64,000 nucleotides of DNA from an uncultured Bacteroides sp. (GTDB taxonomy: Bacteria > Bacteroidota > Bacteroidia > Bacteroidales > Bacteroidaceae), in the NCBI GenBank assembly GCA_959606905.1, contig CAUHML010000001.1, positions 92,940 to 156,939 of the forward strand. Direction: 5' to 3'. Both the position numbers and the translations under genes were made by a program. Below, piece by piece: positions 26,105 through 34,083 of the stretch (position 1 is its first letter; each line of letters opens with the position of its first letter). Under the pieces are notes generated by a model. It worked only from the letters and a program-made list of their open reading frames with translations. It did no database searches and was not told the origin of the DNA.

Positions 26105-27709
26105 TTAATAACCAGGATTTTGATCATTCTTCATTTTCTTATTCGCATTGATTTCCTTTTGAGGAATAGGCCATAAATAATCTCTATCCTTATTGAAAGA
26201 ACGTTTATCAACAGTCATCGGAACATATTGCCAATCTTCGGAAACATTTCCATTAGAATAAGTTTTTAGCTTAGTTACATCTAGTCCTACTCCATCCACC
26301 ATTACTTTTTCGGCTATTTTCCAACGACGGATATCATGCCAACGTTGCCCCTCATGGAACAATTCCACCCGGCGTTCATTACGAATCAGTTCACGCATAG
26401 TCGTCTTATTCAAGTTAGGCAATGAAGTTGTCAAAGCTACCATTCCCACCCTGTTTCTAAGTTCATCAATCAATGGATAGGCATCTTTTGGACCATTCAG
26501 TTCATTCTCAGCTTCTGCCCATGCCAGAAGCACTTCTCCATAACGCATCAGTATTTTATCACTACCATCATTGGAAGTATTGGCAATTTCCACATTTGCT
26601 CCTTTTTTAGGTCTGAATCCGGTAATGTTCCCCCAACTTGCAGGAACCCAATTAGCCTGATAGCGGGTCTGGGCATCCAAACGATACTCATAACCAGGAC
26701 AAAGAATAGAAAGATGTAACCGTGGATCCCGATTATCAAAAGGACGATCCGGATTATAAGTAGGGTCTTTTAATATCATTTCTCCATTGTCAGCTTCTAA
26801 ATCTTTTACGGGCAGTCCATTAGCAGTGAAAAAACTCTCTACTGCTGGAAGTAACGTTTGGAAAGAACCCCAATGATACCATAACATGGTCATATAGCTC
26901 GAACGATAATCTACTGCATAATTTATCTTGAAAATAATCTCTTTATTAGTAGTATCATCTGTTCCTTTTTCCAAAAAGAGAGTAGTAAAATCAGGATATA
27001 AACTGTACCCCAATTCTTTGATAGCCTTGGCACATTGTATAACTGTAGCATGGTCGTATAAATATTGAGCTATTCTAAGTTTCAACATATAAGCAGCTCC
27101 TTTATTCGCCGATTCTCCTCCAAAAGAATGAGCAAGATACTGGATAGCAAACTCTACATCCTTGTCTACAAAATCCATTACTACACTTATTTCCTCACGG
27201 GCAGGATCTTCTAAAGGTGAATTTTCGTCCAACAAAGGTACACGACCATAGAAACTCACCAAATCAAAATAAAAATAAGCACGCAAATAACGTGTTTCAG
27301 CTATAACTGAATTTTTATCCGCAGCAGACAAAGTAGTGTTTGATGCTAACCCTCGCAACAATGAATTACAGCGAGAAATTGCCTGCCAGTCTTTCATCCA
27401 TTTATACTCCGCAAGCCAACTGGTAGCTGTCTGAGTCCCTTTCGCAAATTCTGCCGAAAATTCCCATGTATTCGGATTATAAGAATTATCACACATATTT
27501 TCGTAAGTATAAGGAGTGATATAGCTAGGACTGTCGTCATAGAAACAATTATATATACCTGCCAACAGACTTTTCGCTTGTTCAATATCTTTCAGAAATG
27601 TGTCAGGAGATGCTTTATCAATAGGAAGCGTATCCAGATAATCGGAACAACTGCTTACTGGCATAGCCAACAACAATACAGTAATATATTTCAAAATAGT
27701 CTTTTTCAT
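26105..27709 (-). CDS. SusD-like lipoprotein (locus B)
   Basis: This 534-residue SusD-family protein has a lipobox ending VSSC followed by SDYLDTLP. Typical stretches are RYLRAYFYFDLVSFYGRVPLL near residue 140, ILMRYGEVLLAWAEAENELNG near 390, IRNERRVELFHEGQRWHDIRRW near 440, and YLWPIPQKEI before the end DQNPGY. It starts only 4 bp after the SusC stop, so the pair is translationally close. It forms the lid of the SusC channel. Confidence 0.94.
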   Translation of the reverse strand: MKKTILKYITVLLLAMPVSSCSDYLDTLPIDKASPDTFLKDIEQAKSLLAGIYNCFYDDSPSYITPYTYENMCDNSYNPNTWEFSAEFAKGTQTATSWLAEYKWMKDWQAISRCNSLLRGLASNTTLSAADKNSVIAETRYLRAYFYFDLVSFYGRVPLLDENSPLEDPAREEISVVMDFVDKDVEFAIQYLAHSFGGESANKGAAYMLKLRIAQYLYDHATVIQCAKAIKELGYSLYPDFTTLFLEKGTDDTTNKEIIFKINYAVDYRSSYMTMLWYHWGSFQTLLPAVESFFTANGLPVKDLEADNGEMILKDPTYNPDRPFDNRDPRLHLSILCPGYEYRLDAQTRYQANWVPASWGNITGFRPKKGANVEIANTSNDGSDKILMRYGEVLLAWAEAENELNGPKDAYPLIDELRNRVGMVALTTSLPNLNKTTMRELIRNERRVELFHEGQRWHDIRRWKIAEKVMVDGVGLDVTKLKTYSNGNVSEDWQYVPMTVDKRSFNKDRDYLWPIPQKEINANKKMKNDQNPGY

Positions 27710-27713
27710 ATTC

Positions 27714-30700
27714 TTAGAAAGTTAAATTTATTCCGAATGTAAATGTTTTGACTAACGGATAATCATAAATATTAGACGATTTAACTCCTGCCCTTTCAGG
27801 ATCAAAACCTTTATAAGCAGTAATCGTAAGCAAATTTTGCCCACTTACAAATACACGTGCGCCTGTCATGCCAATCTTATTCATCCAAACTACAGGAAAC
27901 GTGTAACCCAACTCTACATTTTTCAAACGAAGATAAGACATATCCTCAACATAATATTCTGATTTGATAGTAGCCCGTTGATTATCAATATACACACGTT
28001 GGTAAGTATTATTCGGTGCATCGGGAGTCCATCTTTTTATCATCCACCCTGCAGAATTGTAACCATTGAAAAACGGAGAAACCAATTCACCCATACTCCA
28101 GCCTCTTCCTCCAGCCACTCCCTGGAAAAAAGCTGTAAAATCAAATCCTTTATATTTTGCGCCCAGATTGAACGAATACATAAAATCCGGAGAAGGATTA
28201 CCCAATGCCACACGGTCATTATCTTTGTCGATTATACCATCACCATTTTGATCTTTAAACCGGATATCACCAGGAGCAGCAATCAAACCAGAATAAGAAT
28301 TAACCACATTTCCGAAGCGGTCGAAAGTTACCAGATGATTGTGTATCTCTTTATCACTTTGATAAATGCCTTCCACTTCATATCCATACAACGTATTAAT
28401 CGGCTTTCCTTCTTGCAACAAGATTCCTTTCGAATCATCCAGTATAGGACTGAGTCCTTTCAAATCAAGTATTTCATTCTTATTGAAAGAGAGATTAAAA
28501 CCTCCATTTAATTCCAATGCACGAGTAATCATTTTACTATATGACACAGAAAATTCAGCTCCGATATTACGTACTTTCCCTGCATTCTGCCAAGGGTCTT
28601 CTGTAAATCCGAAAGTACTTGAAACAGGTAATTGCATCAAAATATCAGAAGTTTCCTTGATATAGAAATCACCGGAAAAATTAAGTGACTTGAAAAGAGT
28701 CAAATCCAACCCTAAATTCCATTGGGTAGTCGTCTCCCAACTTAAATCTTTATTAGCAACATACGCCAATGCCGAACCAGTGTACATTTGATTATTCCAT
28801 ACGTAATTAGCACTACCTACCGAAAGAATATCTGTTCCTGCATAGGAACTCCATATTTTTTCATTTCCTAATTGTCCCCAAGAAGCACGTAATTTAAGCT
28901 CATCTATCCACCGTATATGATCTTTCATGAAATTTTCTTCCGATATTCTCCAACCGGTAGAGAAAGAAGGAAAAGTTCCCCATTTATGTCCAGTTGCAAA
29001 CTTTGATGAACCATCATAACGAATATTAGCTTCGAATAAATATTTGTTTTTATAATCGTAGTTGAAACGTCCGAAAAGAGATAAAGATTTAACTTCCGAT
29101 TCCCAACCGCCGTTTTTTTGTGTCGTAGGATCTCCTACTTCTAATGTAGGAAGATCTGCCGTAAGACGTTTGCGTTCGGTCCAATAGAATTTATCTTTCC
29201 ATTCGGACTGTTGTGCACCAGCTAAAAATTTTAAATGATGATCTTCATGAATATTAAACCAGTAATTAAGCGTAGCATAACTTGATAAACTGGATTGCTG
29301 CTGTGCACTTTCTTTTATCCACGATTCCACAGTATTGATTTTACCAATTGTTTGTTCACCGTTAGAACCCGTTTCTACTGCATAAAGAGTTGCATTAGGT
29401 GCATAAGTACGGATAAACTCATGATTGATATCATAGTTGACAGCACCTTCCAATTTCAACTGTGGAGTGATTTGCCACTGAAGATTAAAATTGCCATTAA
29501 AATTTGTCTTGTCAAAGTCCTTACTTCCACCGGCTTCTTTGACAGCATCATCATAAAACCAGCTTGTCCAGCCATAACCTTCCATTTTAGCAGTGACCAT
29601 CGGTTGCATTTGGATAATATGGCTAAGAGTTCCCTCAGTACCGTTCACCAAGTCTGTACGTAAACCCTTATAACCCGACAAGTTAGTCCCTATTTTCAAC
29701 TTATTGTCAAATAAAGAACTGGTCACGTTGGAACGGAAGGAATATTTCTGATAAGATGTACCATCCAAAATACCATCCTGGTCCAAATAACCCACAGAGA
29801 AAGTATAGGTAAGTTGTTCCGTTCCTCCATTCACTTTGAGATAATGGTTATGTTGAGGTGCTGGTTTAAAATAAAAATCAGCCCAGTTGCGGTCCGGATA
29901 AACTCCCGGATTATCCCCCTTGCGAAAATGGTCAATCCACTCTTCACTATAAGCTGGTTGTAATCCTGAATTCATCCGGGCTTCATTGTACAATTCCATA
30001 AAATCCACCGAACCAAGTAAATCAGGAAAACGGGTAACATTCTGAATGGCAAAATAACCATTATATTCTACTGACAGCTTTCCGCTTTTCCCTTTCTTTG
30101 TAGTGATAAGAATGACCCCATTGGCAGCCTTATTTCCGTAAATAGCCGCAGAAGCTGCATCTTTCAATACAGAAATAGATTCAATATCTTTAGGGTCCAC
30201 TTTATCAAAAGAAGATTCAAATCCGTCAATGATAATCAAAGGAGAAGAATCATTCAACGTACCAATACCACGGATATTTATAGAACTTCCATCGTCACCG
30301 GGTTGCCCGGATAATTGAGTGACCTGCATACCAGGCACCTTTCCCTGAAGTGCAATGGAGACATCCGTAATCGGTCGGTTCTTAAAATCAGCCGTCCCTA
30401 CCGTAGCAACCGAACCTGTAAGTTTTTCCTTACTATTGGTTCCATAACCGATCACTACTACATTATCTAATAACACTGCATCTTCTTCCAATTTGATAAC
30501 CAAATTCCGCTGAGCATTTGTTATTTTCAATGATTTCGGACGGTATCCCAAATAAGAAAATTCCAGAACTTCCCCCACTCCCACATTAATGGAAAAGTGT
30601 CCTTTTGCATCGGTTATAGTTCCTACCGAACGATCTTTAATTTTCACTACTGCCCCAACAATTTCTGTATTGTCAGCATCTACTATCTTTCCTTGAACAA

Positions 30701-30800
30701 GGACATTGGATTTTGTCTGCGCAAACGAACTTTGCATGAAAAATAATCCGAAAATCAACAAAATTCCATAGCATACATTTGAGCCTTTGTGTGATTTCAT
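27714..30800 (-). CDS. SusC-like TonB-dependent transporter (locus B)
   Basis: The protein has 1028 residues: signal peptide, a carboxypeptidase-regulatory-like domain (VLVQGKIVDADNTEIVGAVV, about 32-115), a TonB-box-like stretch (DNVVVIGYGTNSKEK), a plug (INIRGIGTLNDSSPLIIIDG, ISVLKDAASAAIYGNKAANG) and a barrel ending TFGINLTF. There is no STN domain, as expected for a locus run by a hybrid two-component regulator rather than an ECF sigma factor. It is the first gene of the locus B operon; the five genes run to 21094 with gaps of 4-20 bp. A 34-bp element shared with the regulator gene lies 133 bp upstream. Confidence 0.95.
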   Translation of the reverse strand: MKSHKGSNVCYGILLIFGLFFMQSSFAQTKSNVLVQGKIVDADNTEIVGAVVKIKDRSVGTITDAKGHFSINVGVGEVLEFSYLGYRPKSLKITNAQRNLVIKLEEDAVLLDNVVVIGYGTNSKEKLTGSVATVGTADFKNRPITDVSIALQGKVPGMQVTQLSGQPGDDGSSINIRGIGTLNDSSPLIIIDGFESSFDKVDPKDIESISVLKDAASAAIYGNKAANGVILITTKKGKSGKLSVEYNGYFAIQNVTRFPDLLGSVDFMELYNEARMNSGLQPAYSEEWIDHFRKGDNPGVYPDRNWADFYFKPAPQHNHYLKVNGGTEQLTYTFSVGYLDQDGILDGTSYQKYSFRSNVTSSLFDNKLKIGTNLSGYKGLRTDLVNGTEGTLSHIIQMQPMVTAKMEGYGWTSWFYDDAVKEAGGSKDFDKTNFNGNFNLQWQITPQLKLEGAVNYDINHEFIRTYAPNATLYAVETGSNGEQTIGKINTVESWIKESAQQQSSLSSYATLNYWFNIHEDHHLKFLAGAQQSEWKDKFYWTERKRLTADLPTLEVGDPTTQKNGGWESEVKSLSLFGRFNYDYKNKYLFEANIRYDGSSKFATGHKWGTFPSFSTGWRISEENFMKDHIRWIDELKLRASWGQLGNEKIWSSYAGTDILSVGSANYVWNNQMYTGSALAYVANKDLSWETTTQWNLGLDLTLFKSLNFSGDFYIKETSDILMQLPVSSTFGFTEDPWQNAGKVRNIGAEFSVSYSKMITRALELNGGFNLSFNKNEILDLKGLSPILDDSKGILLQEGKPINTLYGYEVEGIYQSDKEIHNHLVTFDRFGNVVNSYSGLIAAPGDIRFKDQNGDGIIDKDNDRVALGNPSPDFMYSFNLGAKYKGFDFTAFFQGVAGGRGWSMGELVSPFFNGYNSAGWMIKRWTPDAPNNTYQRVYIDNQRATIKSEYYVEDMSYLRLKNVELGYTFPVVWMNKIGMTGARVFVSGQNLLTITAYKGFDPERAGVKSSNIYDYPLVKTFTFGINLTF

Positions 30801-30842
30801 TGTTTCATAAGTTTAAATTTAATGGTTTCATAATATCAGAAG

Positions 30843-30850
30843 CGAAAGTA
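30843..30850 (-). promoter_or_regulatory. Probable -7 box of the locus B SusC promoter
   Basis: The minus strand reads TACTTTCG, one mismatch from TAnnTTTG. It is 83 bp from the 34-bp element, exactly as at GH109, and the neighbouring GTAGAGA is present at both places. Confidence 0.5.
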
Positions 30851-30932
30851 GAGATTTATGAGATATGAAGCTAATATAGAAGTTTATAAATAATATAAGA
30901 TGTAGTAAAGTACATTTTTACAAGTTGTAAAT

Positions 30933-30966
30933 GAACAAATATATATGTAGAATAAACAAATATGTA
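30933..30966. promoter_or_regulatory. Second copy of the 34-bp element, candidate HTCS operator of locus B
   Basis: It has AACAAATATATATG and AACAAATATG with a 21-bp period. It is identical at 29 of 34 positions to the copy at 16978-17011 and is in the same orientation relative to the minus-strand gene it precedes. Confidence 0.62.
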
Positions 30967-30976
30967 TTGGGCTATA

Positions 30977-31025
30977 TATACAATTAGTCCCAGTCAAAAT
31001 TATATTGACCGGGACTAATTGTATA
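30977..31025. terminator. Terminator after nadA
   Basis: A long inverted repeat (TATACAATTAGTCCC and its partner, with a further 5-bp pairing after one mismatch) closes on a 7-nt loop. It lies 27 bp beyond the nadA stop and separates nadA from the locus B promoter region. Confidence 0.8.
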
Positions 31026-31052
31026 CCATCTTATCAAAAAGACTATAATTTC

Positions 31053-31991
31053 TTATAATCCCAACTTTGCCGAAATCTCCAACATTCGTTGAATCGGCTT
31101 CACTGCCTTTTCTGCTACTTCAGGATCCACCGTAATTTCCGGCGATTCATTCTTCAGACACTCATACAGCTTCTCTAACGTATTCAACCGCATAAAGCTA
31201 CACTCATTACATCCGCACGTACTATCATTAGGAGGAGCCGGAATAAACGTTGTCTGCGGACATTTCTTCTGCATCTCATGCAGAATGCCCGATTCGGTAG
31301 CTACGATATATGTGTTTTCGGGATGATTCACAGCGTACTTCAGCAATGCAGCCGTAGAACCTACCACGTCCGCCAGTTTCAGCACCGTATTCTTACATTC
31401 GGGATGTGCCAGTACCAATGCTTCCGGATGTTGTGCTTTCAGTTCCACGATCTTTTCAACCGAAAATTGTTCGTGTACATGGCAGGCTCCGTCCCAAAGA
31501 AGCATATTCCTGTTCGTAACTGAGTTGATATAATTACCCAGATTCCGGTCCGGACCAAAAATTATTTTCTCATCTTTTGGGAAGCTTTCCACAATCTGCC
31601 GTGCATTGGTGGAAGTTACCACCACATCCGTTACCGCTTTAACCGCAGCCGTTGTGTTGACGTACGAAATAACGGTGTGTCCCGGGTGCTCTTTGACAAA
31701 CTGCGCAAACTTGTCCGCCGGACAACTGTCCGCCAACGAACAACCTGCTTCCATGTCGGGCACCAGCACTTTCTTGTTCGGACAAAGCACCTTCGCTGTT
31801 TCACCCATAAAGTGAACGCCGCACATCACAATGATGTCCGCTTCCGTTTTGGCCGCCCATTGAGCCAATGCCAAACTGTCACCAACGTAATCAGCGATGT
31901 CTTGTATTTCACCCTTCTGGTAGTAGTGGCCCAGAATGATCGCATTCTTTTCTTTCTTCAGCTCATTAATAGCCTTTATGAGTTCATTCAT
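31053..31991 (-). CDS. nadA: Quinolinate synthase NadA
   Basis: The protein has 312 residues and is cytoplasmic. It condenses iminoaspartate with dihydroxyacetone phosphate to quinolinate for NAD synthesis, using a [4Fe-4S] cluster. NadA features are AIILGHYYQKGEIQDIADYV at the start, VMCGVHFMGETAKVL, PDMEAGCSLADSCP, SYVNTTAAVKA, HPEC and the cysteine-rich CGCNECSFMRLNTLEKL near the end. The three cluster ligands fit the Cys residues in the first, third and last of these. The length is normal for the family. It is transcribed alone, with a terminator downstream and a candidate promoter 238 bp upstream. I see no nadB or nadC here. Confidence 0.97.
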   Translation of the reverse strand: MNELIKAINELKKEKNAIILGHYYQKGEIQDIADYVGDSLALAQWAAKTEADIIVMCGVHFMGETAKVLCPNKKVLVPDMEAGCSLADSCPADKFAQFVKEHPGHTVISYVNTTAAVKAVTDVVVTSTNARQIVESFPKDEKIIFGPDRNLGNYINSVTNRNMLLWDGACHVHEQFSVEKIVELKAQHPEALVLAHPECKNTVLKLADVVGSTAALLKYAVNHPENTYIVATESGILHEMQKKCPQTTFIPAPPNDSTCGCNECSFMRLNTLEKLYECLKNESPEITVDPEVAEKAVKPIQRMLEISAKLGL

Positions 31992-32228
31992 AATAATATT
32001 CTTATTTCTTCCTTTTTTTAAAAAATCCTTTGTTAGTGATGATTGCCTGTTAATAATGTTAGCAAATAAATCCGTTTTTTCTTGCCGGATAAGTTATTAG
32101 TCCATACTTCTGCTTTATAAGTCCATTATGAACGGGAAAAAAGAAGAAGATTTACTGTATATCTGCTTTATTATCAATGCAAGCATCGGTCAATGAAAGT
32201 TATCTATTAACTCCCTGTTGATAAAGTG

Positions 32229-32236
32229 CAAAGTTA
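32229..32236 (-). promoter_or_regulatory. Candidate -7 box for nadA
   Basis: The minus strand reads TAACTTTG, a match to TAnnTTTG. CTGTTT about 17-20 bp further upstream is a weak -33 match. It is far from the start codon, so confidence is limited. Confidence 0.4.
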
Positions 32237-32444
32237 AAAACTTTATGGATATAAACAGGCAGATAAGTGCTGAAAAATATGTTTATGTCTGTGTAGAAAG
32301 TTTTGGGTTAGTTTTTTGGAATGTTCATAATGAAGGCCTCTTATACCTTCTTTTGAATAATGCAAGAATTATTTTTCAAAATCTTTGCCGATAGTTTTGA
32401 CAGGTTTTAAACTGTTATCAACATCTGTGTTAACAGAAAAGAGT

Positions 32445-32452
32445 TACCTTTG
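32445..32452 (+). promoter_or_regulatory. -7 box of the TrmH-family gene
   Basis: TACCTTTG matches the Bacteroides consensus and lies 29 bp before the ATG. The -33 element is not clear. Confidence 0.55.
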
Positions 32453-32481
32453 CAATCAGAATGTAATAAAAGAAAAGACGT

Positions 32482-33009
32482 ATGCGCAAACTGAAAATAA
32501 CAGAGCTGAACCGTATCAGTGCCGAAGAGTTTAAACAGGCTGAGAAACTGCCTCTGGTGGTAGTGTTGGATGATATTCGTAGTCTGCACAATATAGGTTC
32601 GGTGTTCCGTACTTCGGATGCTTTTCGTATTGAATGTATTTATTTGTGTGGTATAACGGCAACTCCTCCACATCCCGAAATGCATAAGACAGCATTGGGG
32701 GCTGAATTCACTGTCGACTGGAAGTATGTTGATAACGCTGTTGATGCTGTTGATAACCTTCGAAAAGCTGGTTATATGGTCTATTCGGTAGAACAGGCGG
32801 AAGGAAGTATCATGCTTGATGAACTGGAATTGGATAAAAGTAAGAAATACGCTATCGTAATGGGAAATGAGGTAAAAGGTGTGCAGCAGGAGGTTATTAA
32901 CCATTCGGACGGTTGTATCGAAATACCTCAATATGGTACGAAACACTCATTGAATGTTTCTGTAACGACAGGAATTGTGATCTGGGATTTATTCAAAAAA
33001 CTTCGTTGA
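32482..33009 (+). CDS. TrmH/SpoU-family RNA 2'-O-methyltransferase
   Basis: The protein has 175 residues and consists of little more than the SPOUT domain. Motif 1 is DDIRSLHNIGSVFRTSDAF (near residue 30), motif 2 is AIVMGNEVKGVQQEVI (near 130) and motif 3 is IPQYGTKHSLNVSVTTGIV (near 148). These form the knot that binds S-adenosylmethionine. The enzymes methylate a ribose 2'-OH in tRNA or rRNA as dimers. There is no N-terminal substrate-binding domain, so the target RNA cannot be predicted. It is transcribed alone, divergent from nadA. Confidence 0.92.
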   Translation: MRKLKITELNRISAEEFKQAEKLPLVVVLDDIRSLHNIGSVFRTSDAFRIECIYLCGITATPPHPEMHKTALGAEFTVDWKYVDNAVDAVDNLRKAGYMVYSVEQAEGSIMLDELELDKSKKYAIVMGNEVKGVQQEVINHSDGCIEIPQYGTKHSLNVSVTTGIVIWDLFKKLR

Positions 33010-33359
33010 CAGCTTAAAACCTTATTAGTTAATAAGTGGTTTATAACTAGTTAATAATATAGTTAATTCGCTTATAATCAATATATATATAATTGTTCAT
33101 AAGTATAGAATCCAAGTTATGTCATTGCACTCTTTATAGGAGGGATATATCCTGTTTACTGGGCATATATATACAGCGTATTGGACATATATGCCCAGCA
33201 TGGTGGATATATATATACACCACATTGGGTATATATGCCCTGCAAATAGCTTATATATGTCTTGTAAAAACGAAATCGATGTTGGTAAATCAAAGATAAT
33301 GTTGTAGAAGAAAGTAATAGCTTTACTAACTTTCGGTTAATAAGCATCAGACACGTAAT
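33010..33359. other. 350-bp convergent intergenic region holding the 22-bp repeat array
   Basis: This lies between the stops of the methyltransferase and DUF4294 genes. A weak AT-rich hairpin around 33017-33042 may end the methyltransferase transcript. The rest is dominated by the array at 33139-33270. The open frame across the array has no initiation context or protein-like composition. Confidence 0.55.
33139..33270. repeat. Array of six 22-bp units with quasi-palindromic cores (array A)
   Basis: Units start at 33139, 33161, 33183, 33205, 33227 and 33249 without a single insertion or deletion. The consensus is GGryATATATryCC followed by an 8-nt linker like AGCATGTT. The 14-nt core is close to its own reverse complement. 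Units 2 and 3 together form a 10-bp perfect hairpin stem (33161-33170 with 33187-33196). Units diverge by several substitutions, so this is an old or selected array rather than fresh slippage. A related array is at 48363-48472. There are no spacers, so it is not a CRISPR. Confidence 0.85.
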
Positions 33360-33965
33360 TTAGATTTGTCCGTTCTCTACCAGCAATACTACACGTTCCG
33401 TTAGTTTGTCTTCACCTTCCGGATCGTATTCTTTTTTGAGGCTGGCGCCAAACAGTGTAGCAAATGCCTGATAGAATCCGGCTTTGAAAGGTCCCATAAA
33501 TGCTTTTACCAGTTCATAACTGGTCTGATTACTTTGACGGTCCACTAACTTTATCAACAACTTTCCTTGAGCAAAAGAAAGTTTCTTCATTCGGGCGGTA
33601 TACTGGTCTTTTAATCCCTTTTCCACCCGTTTAATGTGTTTCTGACGGGCTTTCTCGTTTGGTAATGTTTGCAGATATTCGTAAGTTTCGATAATGGCCT
33701 GGTTGATTTCCTTAGAAATAGGATATACTTTTTTCACGTTACGAACAAGTTTGTAATACTCTCTGCGTTCTTTTTCATTTTTGAATTTCAGTGGTCGGAA
33801 GATATACACAGTTCTTAGTTGGACACATGGAATCGTATCTCCATTATAGATACACATCGGAACCAAGTATCCATTAATGCTTTGTTTTTCCTGAGCCTGC
33901 AGATGCAGTGAACAGTAAAAAACAGCAAACAACGTCATTATTACTATGTTAAGTCTCCTTTTCAC
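33360..33965 (-). CDS. DUF4294 family exported protein
   Basis: The protein has 201 residues with a signal peptide ending HLQAQ. The body has the DUF4294 pattern: YLVPMCIYNGDTIPCVQLRT, VYIFRPLKFKNEKERREYYK, LVRNVKKVYPISKEI, and SFAQGKLLIKLVDRQSNQTS. The family is widespread in Bacteroidota and its function is unknown. The middle is strongly helical and basic. The gene stands alone between array A and the divergent HhH protein gene. Confidence 0.88.
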   Translation of the reverse strand: MKRRLNIVIMTLFAVFYCSLHLQAQEKQSINGYLVPMCIYNGDTIPCVQLRTVYIFRPLKFKNEKERREYYKLVRNVKKVYPISKEINQAIIETYEYLQTLPNEKARQKHIKRVEKGLKDQYTARMKKLSFAQGKLLIKLVDRQSNQTSYELVKAFMGPFKAGFYQAFATLFGASLKKEYDPEGEDKLTERVVLLVENGQI

Positions 33966-34007
33966 ATTACAAAAATAGAATTAAAATTTTATTATTCAGA
34001 TATTTTC

Positions 34008-34038
34008 TTAGAGCGTTAACCTATTTAAAGTATCTTTG
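34008..34038 (+). promoter_or_regulatory. Promoter of the HhH protein gene
   Basis: TATCTTTG at 34031-34038 is a match to the -7 consensus. TTAG at 34008-34011, 19 bp upstream, is a near match to TTTG. Confidence 0.62.
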
Positions 34039-34083
34039 CGCTCTTGTCTGTGAAAAGGCAAGAAGAAAATACACATTTTATTG

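Larger units (their letters stand above)
31992..32481. other. 490-bp divergent intergenic region between nadA and the TrmH-family gene
   Basis: No gene supported. It contains a minus-strand -7 box for nadA and a plus-strand -7 box for the methyltransferase. If the nadA box is right, the nadA leader is unusually long (more than 200 nt). I do not recognise a riboswitch in it. Confidence 0.5.

Noticed and set aside
32407..32946. 179-codon minus-strand frame
   Set aside because: Antisense shadow of the TrmH-family gene, which has all three SPOUT motifs.
33139..33270. CRISPR array
   Set aside because: The units are directly joined, with no unique spacers, and no cas genes are in the window.
33093..33299. 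68-codon open frame across array A
   Set aside because: It is the repeat read as protein; the 22-bp period changes frame at every unit, and there is no family, promoter or leader.
33970..33977. TATTTTTG on the minus strand as promoter of the DUF4294 gene
   Set aside because: It is only 5 bp from the start codon, so transcription would begin at or after the ATG; the later Met would lose the basic part of the signal peptide.
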